This document shows, one piece after another, positions 16,928-25,184 of a DNA stretch of 35,003 bases. Position 1 is the first letter of the stretch; every line of letters begins with the position of its first letter. Source of the DNA: an uncultured Elioraea sp. (GTDB lineage: Bacteria > Pseudomonadota > Alphaproteobacteria > Acetobacterales > Acetobacteraceae); NCBI GenBank assembly GCA_938010425.1, contig CALLUO010000097.1:1-35003 (forward strand), given 5' to 3'. The position numbers were made by a program, and so were the translations under genes. The notes under the pieces were generated by a model. The model searched no databases. It saw only the letters and a list, made by a program, of their open reading frames with translations, and was not told the origin of the DNA.

Positions 16928-17725
16928 ATGGGCGCGAACACAACACTCGCCGCCCGCTTCGCCGGGGTGGTGCGCCTCGTCGCCACGAAACCGGTCGCTG
17001 AGGTCGCCTCCGTCTACGTCACGCGACCGGGCGAAATCCGCGAACGCGTTGCCACCGAAGGGCTGCGCGCCGAAGCGGGGGGGCTTCGGAGACGGTGGCG
17101 ATGCTGCTCACCGCGGTGCCGCCCGGCGCGCCGACGAAGAGGTTGGGCTGAACCACGCCGCCACCCTCTCGCGCCACTTCGAGGGGGTGGGGCTGACGCT
17201 CGGGGTGGCACTCAGCCCCGTAGATCGGCACGGGCGGGTGGTGCCGACCGCTCCAGTGCTCGCCGATCTGCGCGATTGCGCGGCCTTGCTGGCCTGATCT
17301 TGCGCGAAAGGCTCGCCGACATCGAAGACCTGGCGGGGCGCCTGTTCGACGCCTTGGCAGACCCCGCTGACCGGCCTTCGCCGCCTGAGGGCTTCGTCCT
17401 GATCGCCCGCCACGTCGGCCCGGCCGAGCTGCTCGACTATCGTCCCTATGGCGTGGTGGGGCTGGTCATCGAGGAAGCCTCTCCGACAGCGCACGCCACC
17501 ATCATCGCGCGCGCCTTGGGGATCCCGCTGCTGGCCGGCTGTCCCGGCGTTTGGGAAGCGGCCCAGCCCGGGGAGGCGGACTTCGTCGATGCCGATCGCG
17601 GCCGGCTCATGCTCCGTCCCGATGCCGAGCTCGTCTCGGCCTTCCATGCCGGGCGCGCGGCCCGCGGCGGGGCCAGCTTGCGCGCCCACCTTGCGGCTTA
17701 TGCGCGCGATCGTGGCGTTGTGTGA
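16928..17725 (+). pseudogene. ptsP: ptsP (PTS-Ntr enzyme I) relic with internal deletions
   Basis: Only pieces of nitrogen-PTS phosphoenolpyruvate-protein phosphotransferase remain. First come the start of the N-terminal GAF domain (VVRLVATKPVAEVASVYVTR to about 17085), then, in a different frame, the enzyme I entry segment (HFEGVGLTLGVALSPVDRHG, about 17170-17294). The first frame then resumes with LRERLADIEDLAGRLFDALA and the swivelling domain EEASPTAHATIIARALGIPL, which holds the phospho-histidine. Most of GAF, the HPr-binding helices and the whole PEP-binding C-terminal barrel are absent. The frame stays open from 16928 to 17725 only by chance; the middle is Arg-rich nonsense. Intact enzyme is about 750 residues. 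The location after lysC is the canonical one, so this is decay in place. Confidence 0.8.
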
Positions 17726-17866
17726 TGACGTGTCGCGCTTGGCAGTGGATGCAGGGCAGCCTTCACCGCTCTTGCCTCTGGCACCGCGCAAGCAAAGCGC
17801 GCTAGAAGCATAGGGCGGGGCGGATGGAGCCGCCACCACCGACGGAACGCACCGAGGGTTGAGCGG

Positions 17867-18895
17867 GTGCATCAGAGCGGGCAGATGATTTTTGCGGCCG
17901 AGGACGCGACACGCACGTCAGGTGCAGCGGGCTCTTCGGGGGCGTTGTTGCGTGCCACGCGGCTGCAGCATGGCCTCTCTATCTCAGACGTGGCGGCGGC
18001 CTTGCGCATCCGCAAAGAGTATCTCGAGGCGATCGAGACCGGCCGCACGGAACGCCTTCCAGCCCCCGCTTATACGCTCGGCTATGTGCGCTCCTACGCT
18101 GCCGCCTTGGGGCTCGATCAGGACGAGATCGCACGGCGGTTTCGCTCTGAAACAGGGCTTGGCGAAGCCCGCAAACCCGACCTGACCTTCCCTGCTCCTG
18201 TTCCCGAACGCGGCGTGCCGGCTGGCGCGATCATCCTCGTCGGCCTCATCCTCGCTATCGGCCTCTATGCCGGCTGGTATTGGTGGAGCGAACCCGCTCA
18301 GAAGCTGGCCGGGGCAATACCTCCCCCGCCTGAGCAGAGTGGTCGGATGGACACCGCGCCACCGCCCCCGTTGCCGACGCCACCGCTCGCCGCCCCCTTG
18401 CCCTCCGCCCCCGAGACGCGAGCCACGCCAGACACTCCGCCCTCACCGTCCGCGGCCGCGCACCTTGCTGAGGGCCCCTGGCCTACCGGGCCCGCGGTGA
18501 CCGCGCTGCCGTCGCGCCGATCCGACCCCTCCGCCGCCAACGCCTCGCCGGTCGCGGCCTCACCTGAGCCGCCGGTGGCGGAACCGCCCGCCACGTATGG
18601 TGCGAACGGCGCGGAAGCCGGCAAAATACTGCTGCGTGCCCGTGCCGATACCTGGGTGCAGGTGCGCGAGCGCGGCTCCGGCACGGTGCTGTTCAACCGC
18701 GTGCTTCGCCCCGGCGAGACCTACCGCGCCCCAGACCGTCCTGGTCTTCTGCTCACCACCGGCAATGCTGGGGGGTTGGAGATCTTGGTCGGCGGCGAAG
18801 CCCTTCCCTCTCTCGGCGGCCCTGGCGTGGTACGACGCGACCTGCCGCTCGACGCTGAGGCGCTGCGCCAAGCCGTGGCTGCCCTGCCGCGCTGA
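17867..18895 (+). CDS. RodZ-like helix-turn-helix membrane protein (DUF4115)
   Basis: This 342-residue protein has an N-terminal HTH_25 domain (LLRATRLQHGLSISDVAAAL, then IRKEYLEAIETGRTERLPAP and YTLGYVRSYAAALGLD, about 25-95). One transmembrane helix follows (AGAIILVGLILAIGLYAGWY, about 118-138), then a long Pro/Ala periplasmic linker, and a C-terminal beta domain (about 250-335) with KILLRARADTWVQVRERGSG, the DUF4115 hallmark. RodZ links MreB to the cell-wall elongation machinery. The start is GTG 17867 with GAGGG upstream, or ATG 17885; both keep the HTH domain. The next gene is ispG, a neighbour of RodZ-like genes in many proteobacteria. Confidence 0.88.
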   Translation: MHQSGQMIFAAEDATRTSGAAGSSGALLRATRLQHGLSISDVAAALRIRKEYLEAIETGRTERLPAPAYTLGYVRSYAAALGLDQDEIARRFRSETGLGEARKPDLTFPAPVPERGVPAGAIILVGLILAIGLYAGWYWWSEPAQKLAGAIPPPPEQSGRMDTAPPPPLPTPPLAAPLPSAPETRATPDTPPSPSAAAHLAEGPWPTGPAVTALPSRRSDPSAANASPVAASPEPPVAEPPATYGANGAEAGKILLRARADTWVQVRERGSGTVLFNRVLRPGETYRAPDRPGLLLTTGNAGGLEILVGGEALPSLGGPGVVRRDLPLDAEALRQAVAALPR

Positions 18896-19106
18896 AGAGA
18901 CGCCGCCAGGCGCGCGCGACTGGGCGAAGCCGGTCGCTTCCCCCAGGCCAGCGTAAGGGGAGAACGCAGCCGCGCCGGCTAGGCGCCCGCCGCCTTGACC
19001 GAGGCGGTGTCGTTTCCAGGGAGAACGCGGGCGCGCGGGCGGGGACACGCGACTGGCGTAGGCCACGTCACGTCGCCATAGTGAAAGGCGCGCCGAGGAG
19101 CACGCC

Positions 19107-20249
19107 ATGGCCTACCGCCCCTATCAGCAAATCCAGCGCCGCCGCAGCCGTCAGATCCGTGTCGGCAAGGTTTTGGTCGGCGGCGATGCGCCGATCAGCG
19201 TGCAGACTATGACCAACACCCCGACGACGGACGTTGCAGCGACGATCGCGCAGATTAGACGCTGCGAACTCGCCGGAGCCGACATCGTCCGCGTCTCGGT
19301 GCCGGACGAGGAGAGTACGGCTGCACTCGCCGCGATCGTGCCGGAGGTGGGGGTGCCAATCGTTGCCGACATCCACTTTCACTACCGCCGCGCCATCGAG
19401 GCCGCCAAGGCGGGGGCGGCCTGCCTGCGCATCAACCCGGGCAACATCGGGTCGAAGGAGCGCATCCGCGAGGTGGTGCAAGCCGCACGCGACCATGGCT
19501 GCGCCATCCGGATCGGAGTTAACGCCGGTTCGCTTGAACGGCACCTGTTAGAAAAATACGGCGAGCCCTGCCCCGAAGCGATGGTGGAGAGCGCGTTATG
19601 GCACGCTGCTCATCTGTTGGAGCTCGACTTCCACGAATTCAAGATCTCGGTGAAGGCCTCCGATGTCTTCCTTGCCGTCGCCGCCTATCAGCAGCTCGCC
19701 GAAGCCTGCGACCATCCGCTTCATATCGGCATCACAGAAGCAGGCGGCCGCCGGACGGGCACGGTGAAGAGTGCGATCGGGCTCGGAACGTTGCTGTGGG
19801 CCGGGATCGGCGACACCATCCGCGTCTCCCTCTCAGACGAGCCCGAGGAGGAGGTTCGCGTTGGGTGGGAGATCCTGAAGTCTCTTCATTTGCGCCATCG
19901 TGGGGTGAAGATCATCTCCTGCCCCTCCTGCGCCCGGCAGGGGTTTGACGTCATCCGCACAGTGGAGGCTTTGGAAAAGCGGCTCGAGCATATCGAGGTG
20001 CCGATCACCCTCTCCATCATCGGCTGCGTGGTGAACGGGCCGGGCGAGGCTTTGCTGACCGACATCGGGCTGACTGGGGGCGGGGCAGGCCGACACATGA
20101 TCTATCTGGCCGGCAAGACCGACCATACGGTCGAGACCGAGCGGATGATCGACCATATTGTCGAGCTGGTAGAGGCTCGGGCAGCTGAACTCCGTGCTGG
20201 CGAGGCGGCTGACGGGGCTGGAGCGCCGGTGGCGCAGGCAGCCGAATAG
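19107..20249 (+). CDS. ispG: 4-hydroxy-3-methylbut-2-en-1-yl diphosphate synthase
   Basis: This 380-residue iron-sulfur enzyme of the non-mevalonate (MEP) isoprenoid pathway converts MEcPP to HMBPP. The N-terminal TIM barrel is clear from [50 protein letters not shown] and [11 protein letters not shown]. The C-terminal iron-sulfur domain shows [10 protein letters not shown] and [10 protein letters not shown], giving the three cysteine ligands and nearby glutamate of the 4Fe-4S cluster. Length is normal. The start is ATG 19107 in the context GGAGCACGCC. Its stop lies two bases from the stop of the convergent lytic transglycosylase gene, so transcripts probably overlap. Intact. Confidence 0.97.
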   Translation: MAYRPYQQIQRRRSRQIRVGKVLVGGDAPISVQTMTNTPTTDVAATIAQIRRCELAGADIVRVSVPDEESTAALAAIVPEVGVPIVADIHFHYRRAIEAAKAGAACLRINPGNIGSKERIREVVQAARDHGCAIRIGVNAGSLERHLLEKYGEPCPEAMVESALWHAAHLLELDFHEFKISVKASDVFLAVAAYQQLAEACDHPLHIGITEAGGRRTGTVKSAIGLGTLLWAGIGDTIRVSLSDEPEEEVRVGWEILKSLHLRHRGVKIISCPSCARQGFDVIRTVEALEKRLEHIEVPITLSIIGCVVNGPGEALLTDIGLTGGGAGRHMIYLAGKTDHTVETERMIDHIVELVEARAAELRAGEAADGAGAPVAQAAE

Positions 20250-20251
20250 GC

Positions 20252-20914
20252 TTAGCGCGCGGGCGCCTCGGCGAGGTCGGCGGGGGTCCAGCCCGCGAGG
20301 TCGAGCAGCTCGCGTGCTTTGGCAGCCACGGCGCGGGCCGGGCCGACGGGACAGCGCAGAGGCAGAGCGGAGAGGGAGGCGGGGGCAAGCTCTGCCAGAG
20401 CCGCCCGCACCCGGCAGGCATACGCAAGGCCGATGGCGGAGCCTGGGGCGGCGCCGCTGTAAAGGGCAAGCCCGGCAGCATACGACCCGCCTCGGGTGCG
20501 CGCATCCGCCAGCAAGGCGGCGGCGAACAGAGCAGAGGCATGGGCATCAAACGCTAAGGCGCGGGCCCACGGCCCATGCGCCCTAAGGTTGATCTGGAAA
20601 CACCCGGCCGAAACGCTGCGCGCGCCGGGTATAAGCGTCTCCGCCTCGCGCGTCGCCGCGGCTTGGGTCGAGGGAAACCGCGCCACGCGTTCGGTGCCGA
20701 CGGCATAGGGGTGCAGCGCGCTTTCGACGATAGCCACCGCGACCAACAGCCCCTCTGGCAGGTTGTAGACCGCTTCCGCCACGCGGGCCGCTTCGAGACA
20801 GCGGGCGGCGAGTTCGCTACGTTCGTTCCGCTCACCGATCGTATTCGCTGCCGCGGCAAGTCCGACCGAAACGAACATCAAGGCCGCCGCCGACCTCCGC
20901 ACGATCCTGCTCAT
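20252..20914 (-). CDS. Lytic transglycosylase (SLT domain), secreted
   Basis: This 220-residue protein has a signal peptide (MSRIVRRSAAALMFVSVGLA followed by AAANT) and an SLT-like domain. The catalytic glutamate is in LVAVAIVESALHPYAVG (about residue 63), followed by SVSAGCFQINLRAHGPW (about 100-116), the usual GxxQI block, and a late ALYSGAAPG (the AYNxG-like segment, with S in place of N). Such enzymes cleave peptidoglycan to 1,6-anhydro products in the periplasm. The short length fits stand-alone transglycosylases that open the wall for secretion or motility machines, but none is nearby. It is convergent with ispG. The S-for-N substitution slightly lowers certainty of activity. Confidence 0.82.
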   Translation of the reverse strand: MSRIVRRSAAALMFVSVGLAAAANTIGERNERSELAARCLEAARVAEAVYNLPEGLLVAVAIVESALHPYAVGTERVARFPSTQAAATREAETLIPGARSVSAGCFQINLRAHGPWARALAFDAHASALFAAALLADARTRGGSYAAGLALYSGAAPGSAIGLAYACRVRAALAELAPASLSALPLRCPVGPARAVAAKARELLDLAGWTPADLAEAPAR

Positions 20915-21214
20915 GCAACCGACCTAGCGGCTCTCTACAACCATGAAAAGCCTGCAACGCACCTCAAAGAAGATGCAGAGCGAGATTTCCCGCGATGGTT
21001 GTCGGATGCGGCAGGATTGTGGCGGACTTGACAGGATTTTGATGCCGGAATCTTTTACTTACAAAGAACCACTGAAGATTGAAATCGCCTGTGCCCGGCA
21101 AGGCGAGAGCCAGAAATGACCGCAGCGGGCGGCGAACCGCCGCCACACTGACGCATGCGCGCGCAACATGTCCGCCATGCATCCGTCACGGGCCAGCGGT
21201 TCGCTTCCGGCCAG
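20915..21214. other. Intergenic region with relatively AT-rich segment
   Basis: About 300 bases separate the lytic transglycosylase start from the end of the next relic. The stretch 20,930-21,080 is noticeably richer in A and T than its surroundings. It holds a TTGACA at 21028-21033 that would read rightward, with no intact gene downstream. I see no tRNA, repeat or clear hairpin. Confidence 0.45.
21028..21056 (+). promoter_or_regulatory. Candidate sigma-70 promoter with no intact gene downstream
   Basis: A perfect TTGACA at 21028-21033 is followed after 17 bases by TCTTTT (21051-21056), a poor -10 with TTTACT overlapping it. The local AT-richness supports a regulatory role, but the -10 is weak. 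Downstream on this strand lies only the antisense of a pseudogene, so if real it is orphaned or drives a small RNA. Confidence 0.25.
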
Positions 21215-22040
21215 TTACAGAGGCAGGGAAGGGGCGAAGATGGTCATCTGGGGCTCGCCCTCCATCATCAGCCGCAGAGCGTGGATGGTGGCGGCAACTC
21301 CCCTTTCCCCCTTGTTGGCGAGGAACGCGGGCTTGACGGTAAGAATACGCTCGAGGCGCTGCCCGCCGTTTTACCCGAGGCGCCCCAGAGCGACTGCTGG
21401 GTGCGGTCCGGAGGGGCGAAAACGGAGGTCAGGGCCAGCACCATGCCAAGGTCGTTCACCGATCGCCGCATCAGCACAGCACCGCCCCTGGCGAACGCGA
21501 TCGGGGTGCCTGCGAGGTCCGTCATCGGCAGCTCGGGGTTAGCGGTATCGTCGCGGATCGCCGCAAGGTGCGCCTCTTCCCACGCCCCGATATCGGCCTT
21601 CGCCACCTCGACCCGCGCCTGCTGCGTTCAGACGACCGTCCAGACGACAATGTCGTTCGCCCGCGCTCTGTCCGACTTCGGCGGGATCGAGCCCGCCGTC
21701 CGCACAGCAAGAGGCACGGGGGCCACCACCGCGTCGGCGAGCGTGCCCTCTGCATCCAGCCAGGCCCGCACATAGAGGGGGTGGCGGAAGAGATCGGTCG
21801 CGGCGTGGCTCTCTGGTCGTCGATCCGATGCACGACCCCCCGCGCGAGGAGGTCGGCAAGGCCGCGGGCAAAACGTCGCGCGCCCTCTTCGCCCCGGCGA
21901 CACCGTGCACGAGCTCGGCGAAGCCCGCCGCAAAGGCGGCGAATCGCCATCATCGACAAGCTCGCGCAAAGTAGGGCAGCCGAGGGCCTGGCCTTAGGGG
22001 TCGATCAGCACTTAGCGTCGTTCGGGTGCCAGAAATGCAT
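21215..22040 (-). pseudogene. Unrecognised protein, partner of the radical-SAM relic; several lesions
   Basis: A single protein of about 270 residues can be pieced together. It starts MHFWHPNDAK (ATG 22038-22040) and shifts to VLIDP, then TAA (21994-21996) and GQALGCPTLRELVDDGDSPP. It shifts again through FAAFAAGFAELVHG and RRFARGLADLLARGVVHRID to LFRHPLYVRAWLDAEGTLAD. It then meets TGA (21628-21630), continues in frame with DIGAWEEAHLAAIRDDTANP and AFARGGAVLMRRSVNDLGMV, and shifts once more to FLANKGERGVAATIHALRLM before TAA at 21215-21217. I do not recognise the family. The start overlaps the stop of the radical-SAM relic (TGATG), so the two were one translational unit. At least four frameshifts and two stops make it non-functional unless the assembly is poor. 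Confidence 0.6.
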
Positions 22041-22570
22041 CAGGCGAGCCTCTCTAGCATCGCCTCGACCAAGGCCTCGAGGGCAGCGCGCTGATCGGCA
22101 AGCGAAAGCGCAAGCAAGGCCCACGCCCGCCGCGCTCCTCCAAGCGGATAGAGGCGCAGCACGCCGAGCTCATTCGCGCCCAGAGCCAGGGCGAGCGGGC
22201 CGATGCGGGCGAAGAAGGGCGCCTTCGGCGTGCAGAGGATGGTTTAGGATAGAGGATGGTTAAGGATAGAGACCGGCAAGCCAGCATCCCGCAGCGCCGC
22301 GATCCCTCGCAGGGCGCGCGCGAAGGCGCCGGGCACGCCAGCGAGAGCATCGTGGGTGGGAGCATCGGGGCCGAACAGGTCGACATAGGCGCGCCCGAGC
22401 CCTAGCCGCGCCAGCCGCCGCGGCCACCGCTGCCCGGGGGGCCAGCACCCTCGCCCCCGCCCGTTCGGCCAAGGCCAGGTCAAGGCCGAAAGGTTCGCGC
22501 ACCGGTCGGCCGCGTGCGCCCTCGATCAGCGCGGCACGGATCTCCGCCGAAGAAAGCCGTCGCCCACGCC
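22040..22570 (-). pseudogene. Radical SAM protein relic
   Basis: The minus strand encodes AEIRAALIEGARGRPVREPF, then in another frame RLARLGLGRAYVDLFGPDAP followed by THDALAGVPGAFARALRGI and AALRDAGLPVSIL. This resembles the GRVYVSLDGPDxxTHDxLTG block of radical SAM/SPASM-type enzymes. A stop follows inside a 17-bp tandem duplication (22235-22268). A third frame then continues APFFARIGPLALALGANELG and ends LVEAMLERLA with TGA at 22040-22042. The N-terminal CxxxCxxC iron-sulfur motif is not found in any frame, so the 5' part is lost or scrambled. Family assignment rests on one conserved block and general layout. The stop overlaps the start of the next relic, which suggests the partner was its substrate or accessory protein. 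Confidence 0.55.
22235..22268. repeat. 17-bp tandem duplication inside the radical-SAM relic
   Basis: Two adjacent 17-base copies, GAGGATGGTTTAGGATA (22235-22251) and GAGGATGGTTAAGGATA (22252-22268), differ at one base. Seventeen is not a multiple of three, so the duplication shifts the minus-strand frame. It also brings in the TAA that ends the upstream frame (22244-22246). Confidence 0.9.
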
Positions 22571-22688
22571 CCGCCGCAGAGGGCGATGCGGCGACCAGCC
22601 CCGACGACCACGGTGTGACGGCCACAGCAAAGCGACCCGAGGGTCGACCGCGCCACGGCCGCGCGGCTCGCGGTGGGCGGAGCAGCGA

Positions 22689-23119
22689 GCCGCACTTGAC
22701 CCGGAGGGCGCGCTCGACCAAGCGGCCCGCGCCCTCGAAGAAGCGATCGCCCCGTATGGAGCGACGGGGGCACAGCAGCTCGTGCCATACGGGCTTGCAC
22801 TGGCCGCCGAAGCCCGCCTCGCCGAGGGCCAACCGCATGCGGCGCTGGCCCGTCTCGCCAAGGCCGCCCGCCTCGCCGCCACCACCGGGGTCGCGCTCTG
22901 CTCAGACGAGTGCACACGTCTTGCCTGCCTCGCCAGCCGCAGCGCTGGCCTACCAGCCGAGGAAAGTCTGGAGACCCTCGCCGAACGCGCGGCGGCACGC
23001 GGGGCGGGGCTGTGGGCCTTGCGCGCGCTCATCGAAGCCTCCGCCCCGCCCGCGCGGAGGGGACCGACACGGGCAGGCCCGACCTCGGCGCTGCCCGACG
23101 TGCCCTTGCCGCCGCCTGA
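22689..23119 (+). pseudogene. Helical-repeat (TPR-like) protein C-terminal fragment
   Basis: The plus-strand frame reads LDPEGALDQAARALEEAIAP, VPYGLALAAEARLAEGQPHA, ALARLAKAARLAATTGVALC and ESLETLAERAAARGAGLWAL. This is an Ala/Leu-rich amphipathic helical pattern like the TPR-containing C-terminus of large ATPase regulators or adenylate cyclases. Upstream the frame dissolves into Arg/Pro-rich sequence. Downstream there is no stop before it runs antisense across uppP. It is therefore best read as a fragment that has lost both ends. No exact family can be named, and a chance open frame in high-GC DNA is possible. Confidence 0.4.
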
Positions 23120-23126
23120 GGCCCCC

Positions 23127-23930
23127 TCAGCGCGACGCCAAAACCGCGAGCATCACCGCCCCCAACGCGATCCGGTACCAACCGAAGGGTGCGAAGCCGA
23201 TCCGCCCGATCACCGCCAGCACTGCCTTCACGACGACGAGGGCGACGACGAACGCCGACGCAAATCCGATCGCGATCAAGCCCCCACCCTGCCAGTCGAG
23301 GAGGGACCACTCTTTGTACAGGGCAAACACGGTCGCTGCTGTCATGGTCGGGATAGCGAGCACAAAGGAGAACTCGGCCGCCGCAGGCCGCGCCACGCCG
23401 ACGAGAAGAGCCCCGATGATCGTCGCCCCAGACCGCGAGGTGCCCGGGATCATGGCCAGCGCCTGAAAAAGCCCGATGGCGAAGGCCGTGCGAGGCGCAA
23501 TCGCCTCCACGCGCAACACCGTCGCCTCCCCCCGGTAACGCTCGATCAGGATGATCGCGACCCCGCCCAGGATCAGCGCCACCGACACCACCCAAGGGTC
23601 GAACAGCAGCCGCGTGATCGGCCCATACAGCGTCGCCCCCAGCACCATGGCAGGCAGGAAAGCCAGGATTAGGTTGCGCACATATCCCCGCGCCGCGTGA
23701 TCGGTGAATAGCCCAACCGCAAGCCCGACCAACTTGCGGAAGTAGATGGCGATCACGGCCAAGATCGCGCCCATCTGGATCACGATCTCGAAGCTGCGCC
23801 CGGGCGGGCCAGCGAAGCCCAAAAGGTCGACGAGCAGGATCAGATGCCCCGTCGAAGAGACGGGAATGAACTCCGTCGCTCCTTCGACCACGCCGAGAAG
23901 GAGCGCCTGCAAAGCGCGCGTGAGGTCCAT
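23127..23930 (-). CDS. uppP: Undecaprenyl-diphosphate phosphatase
   Basis: This 267-residue integral membrane enzyme of the UppP/BacA family dephosphorylates undecaprenyl diphosphate. It thereby recycles the lipid carrier for peptidoglycan and other envelope polymers and gives bacitracin tolerance. The two active-site motifs are intact: VVEGATEFIPVSSTGHLILL near the N-terminus and MIPGTSRSGATIIGALLVGV in the middle. Around them are about eight hydrophobic segments. Length matches the family. The start is ATG 23930, 12 bases after the stop of the upstream histidine phosphatase gene, so the two are likely cotranscribed. Confidence 0.97.
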   Translation of the reverse strand: MDLTRALQALLLGVVEGATEFIPVSSTGHLILLVDLLGFAGPPGRSFEIVIQMGAILAVIAIYFRKLVGLAVGLFTDHAARGYVRNLILAFLPAMVLGATLYGPITRLLFDPWVVSVALILGGVAIILIERYRGEATVLRVEAIAPRTAFAIGLFQALAMIPGTSRSGATIIGALLVGVARPAAAEFSFVLAIPTMTAATVFALYKEWSLLDWQGGGLIAIGFASAFVVALVVVKAVLAVIGRIGFAPFGWYRIALGAVMLAVLASR

Positions 23931-23942
23931 GGGCTCTCCGGT

Positions 23943-24497
23943 TCAGACAGGAGGTGGGTCTATGGTGGCGATGACCTCGCCCGCGCTGTTGCCGGTGCGG
24001 ACGACAACCGCCTCACCTTGCGCTGGCATAAGCCCTGTCAGGGCCGTGATGTTTCCCTGGTGGGTGACGAGGACGAGCGCGCCCTCTCGCCAGTCGCGCA
24101 ACAGGCCACGCAGGATTGTGGTCCGCTCGGCTGTGTCGGCACTGGCGGAGCCGAAACGATCGAGGGCAGAATGGTGGGCGACAGGGCCGAGGCCCAACAG
24201 TTCGGCGGTCTCTCGGCAGCGGCACCAGGCGGAAGAAAGCACGGTGGCGCGCGCGAGGCCCATCGCCCGCAAGGCTTCGCCCCAGGCGCGCGCTTGGGCC
24301 CTGCCGTGCGGCGACAGCGTGCGCTGGGTTGTGCAGTCATCGAGCCGGAAGCCCGGCGGGTCGCCCGTGCCGGGGGCATGCGCGTGGCGCATCAGGAGGG
24401 CGGCGCGGCCAGCGCGAAGATCAGCGAACAAGGGCGCTGCACGCCCATGGTGCGGCAGAAGGCCGAGAAAGAGGGCGATGAAGGCGCGGCGTCGCAT
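23943..24497 (-). CDS. Exported histidine phosphatase family protein
   Basis: This 184-residue protein has a signal peptide (MRRRAFIALFLGLLPHHGRA) and a histidine-phosphatase domain. The catalytic RH motif is in AALLMRHAHAPGTGDPPGF and the second catalytic histidine in ALVLVTHQGNITALTG. LDDCTTQRTLSPHGRAQARA and VLSSAWCRCRETAELL are typical of the Ais/SixA-like exported subgroup. Substrates could be phosphorylated sugars, lipids or lipid A heptose; none can be assigned. The start at ATG 24497 places the signal peptide at the N-terminus; the longer frame upstream is an antisense shadow of dctQ. It precedes uppP by 12 bases, which hints at a role in envelope phosphate metabolism. Confidence 0.85.
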   Translation of the reverse strand: MRRRAFIALFLGLLPHHGRAAPLFADLRAGRAALLMRHAHAPGTGDPPGFRLDDCTTQRTLSPHGRAQARAWGEALRAMGLARATVLSSAWCRCRETAELLGLGPVAHHSALDRFGSASADTAERTTILRGLLRDWREGALVLVTHQGNITALTGLMPAQGEAVVVRTGNSAGEVIATIDPPPV

Positions 24498-24635
24498 CCC
24501 GCCCAACGCCTGCCACGGCCTGCCAAGGGCCGCAACCGCCCGCGGTTGCCTTCGCCCGCCCGCGCCCCTACCGTCCCGGCCCACCGTCGAGGCCAAAACG
24601 AGGTCGCTACGGGGGAGAACACGTCCGCGACATCG

Positions 24636-25181
24636 ATGCCGCTCCTCATCCTCTTCATCCGCACAATCGACGCGTTGCATGGGCTGGTTGGACGTCTGCT
24701 CGCTCTTGGCTTGGTCGCCGCCGCGCTGGTCTGTTTCGCCAACGTGGTCCTGCGCTACGGCTTCGGCATCGCTTATGTGTGGATGCAGGACCTCTATGTC
24801 TGGCTCAATGCGGCCGGTTTCACACTTGGTGCTGCCTTTGCGCTGAAGGCGGACGCCCATGTGCGAGTCGATGTGTTTTACCGGTCAGCCTCGGCGCGGC
24901 GGAAGGCCTGGATCGAGATCCTCGGCACATTCGTCTTCTTGCTGCCGATGCTGGCGGTGATCGTGGCGTGGGCTTGGCCTGCGGTGCGCCTCTCCTGGCT
25001 GTTTAACGAGGGAAGCCAGAACATCGGTGGTCTGCCGGGGCTTTATCTGCTGAAGACGTGCGTGCTCGGCTTTTGCCTGGGGCTTGCGCTGCAGGGCCTC
25101 GCCCAGGCGGCGAAGGCCGGCCTCCTGCTCAGCGGGCGGCCCGAGTTTGCGCCCCATCTCACCGAGTCGGATCAGGGCTGA
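24636..25181 (+). CDS. TRAP transporter small permease (DctQ family)
   Basis: This 181-residue protein has four transmembrane helices, seen around LLALGLVAAALVCFANVVLR, the YVWLNAAGFTLGAAFAL segment, IEILGTFVFLLPMLAVIVAW and LLKTCVLGFCLGLALQGLAQ. The HVRVDVFYRSASARRKAWIE loop between helices 2 and 3 is the DctQ signature. In TRAP transporters DctQ pairs with DctM to take up carboxylates using a sodium gradient and a periplasmic binding protein. The start is the ATG at 24636, chosen because the helices begin there; the longer frame upstream is antisense to the histidine phosphatase. It ends three bases before dctM. No DctP-type binding protein gene is visible in the window. Confidence 0.92.
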   Translation: MPLLILFIRTIDALHGLVGRLLALGLVAAALVCFANVVLRYGFGIAYVWMQDLYVWLNAAGFTLGAAFALKADAHVRVDVFYRSASARRKAWIEILGTFVFLLPMLAVIVAWAWPAVRLSWLFNEGSQNIGGLPGLYLLKTCVLGFCLGLALQGLAQAAKAGLLLSGRPEFAPHLTESDQG

Positions 25182-25184
25182 GCG

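Noticed and set aside
17108-17872. Minus-strand 254-codon frame opposite the ptsP relic
   Set aside because: It shows no family features, whereas the plus strand has recognisable PtsP blocks.
23141-23672. Extension of the TPR-like plus-strand frame across uppP
   Set aside because: The sequence there is the antisense of a conserved membrane enzyme; only the part before 23,120 looks protein-like.
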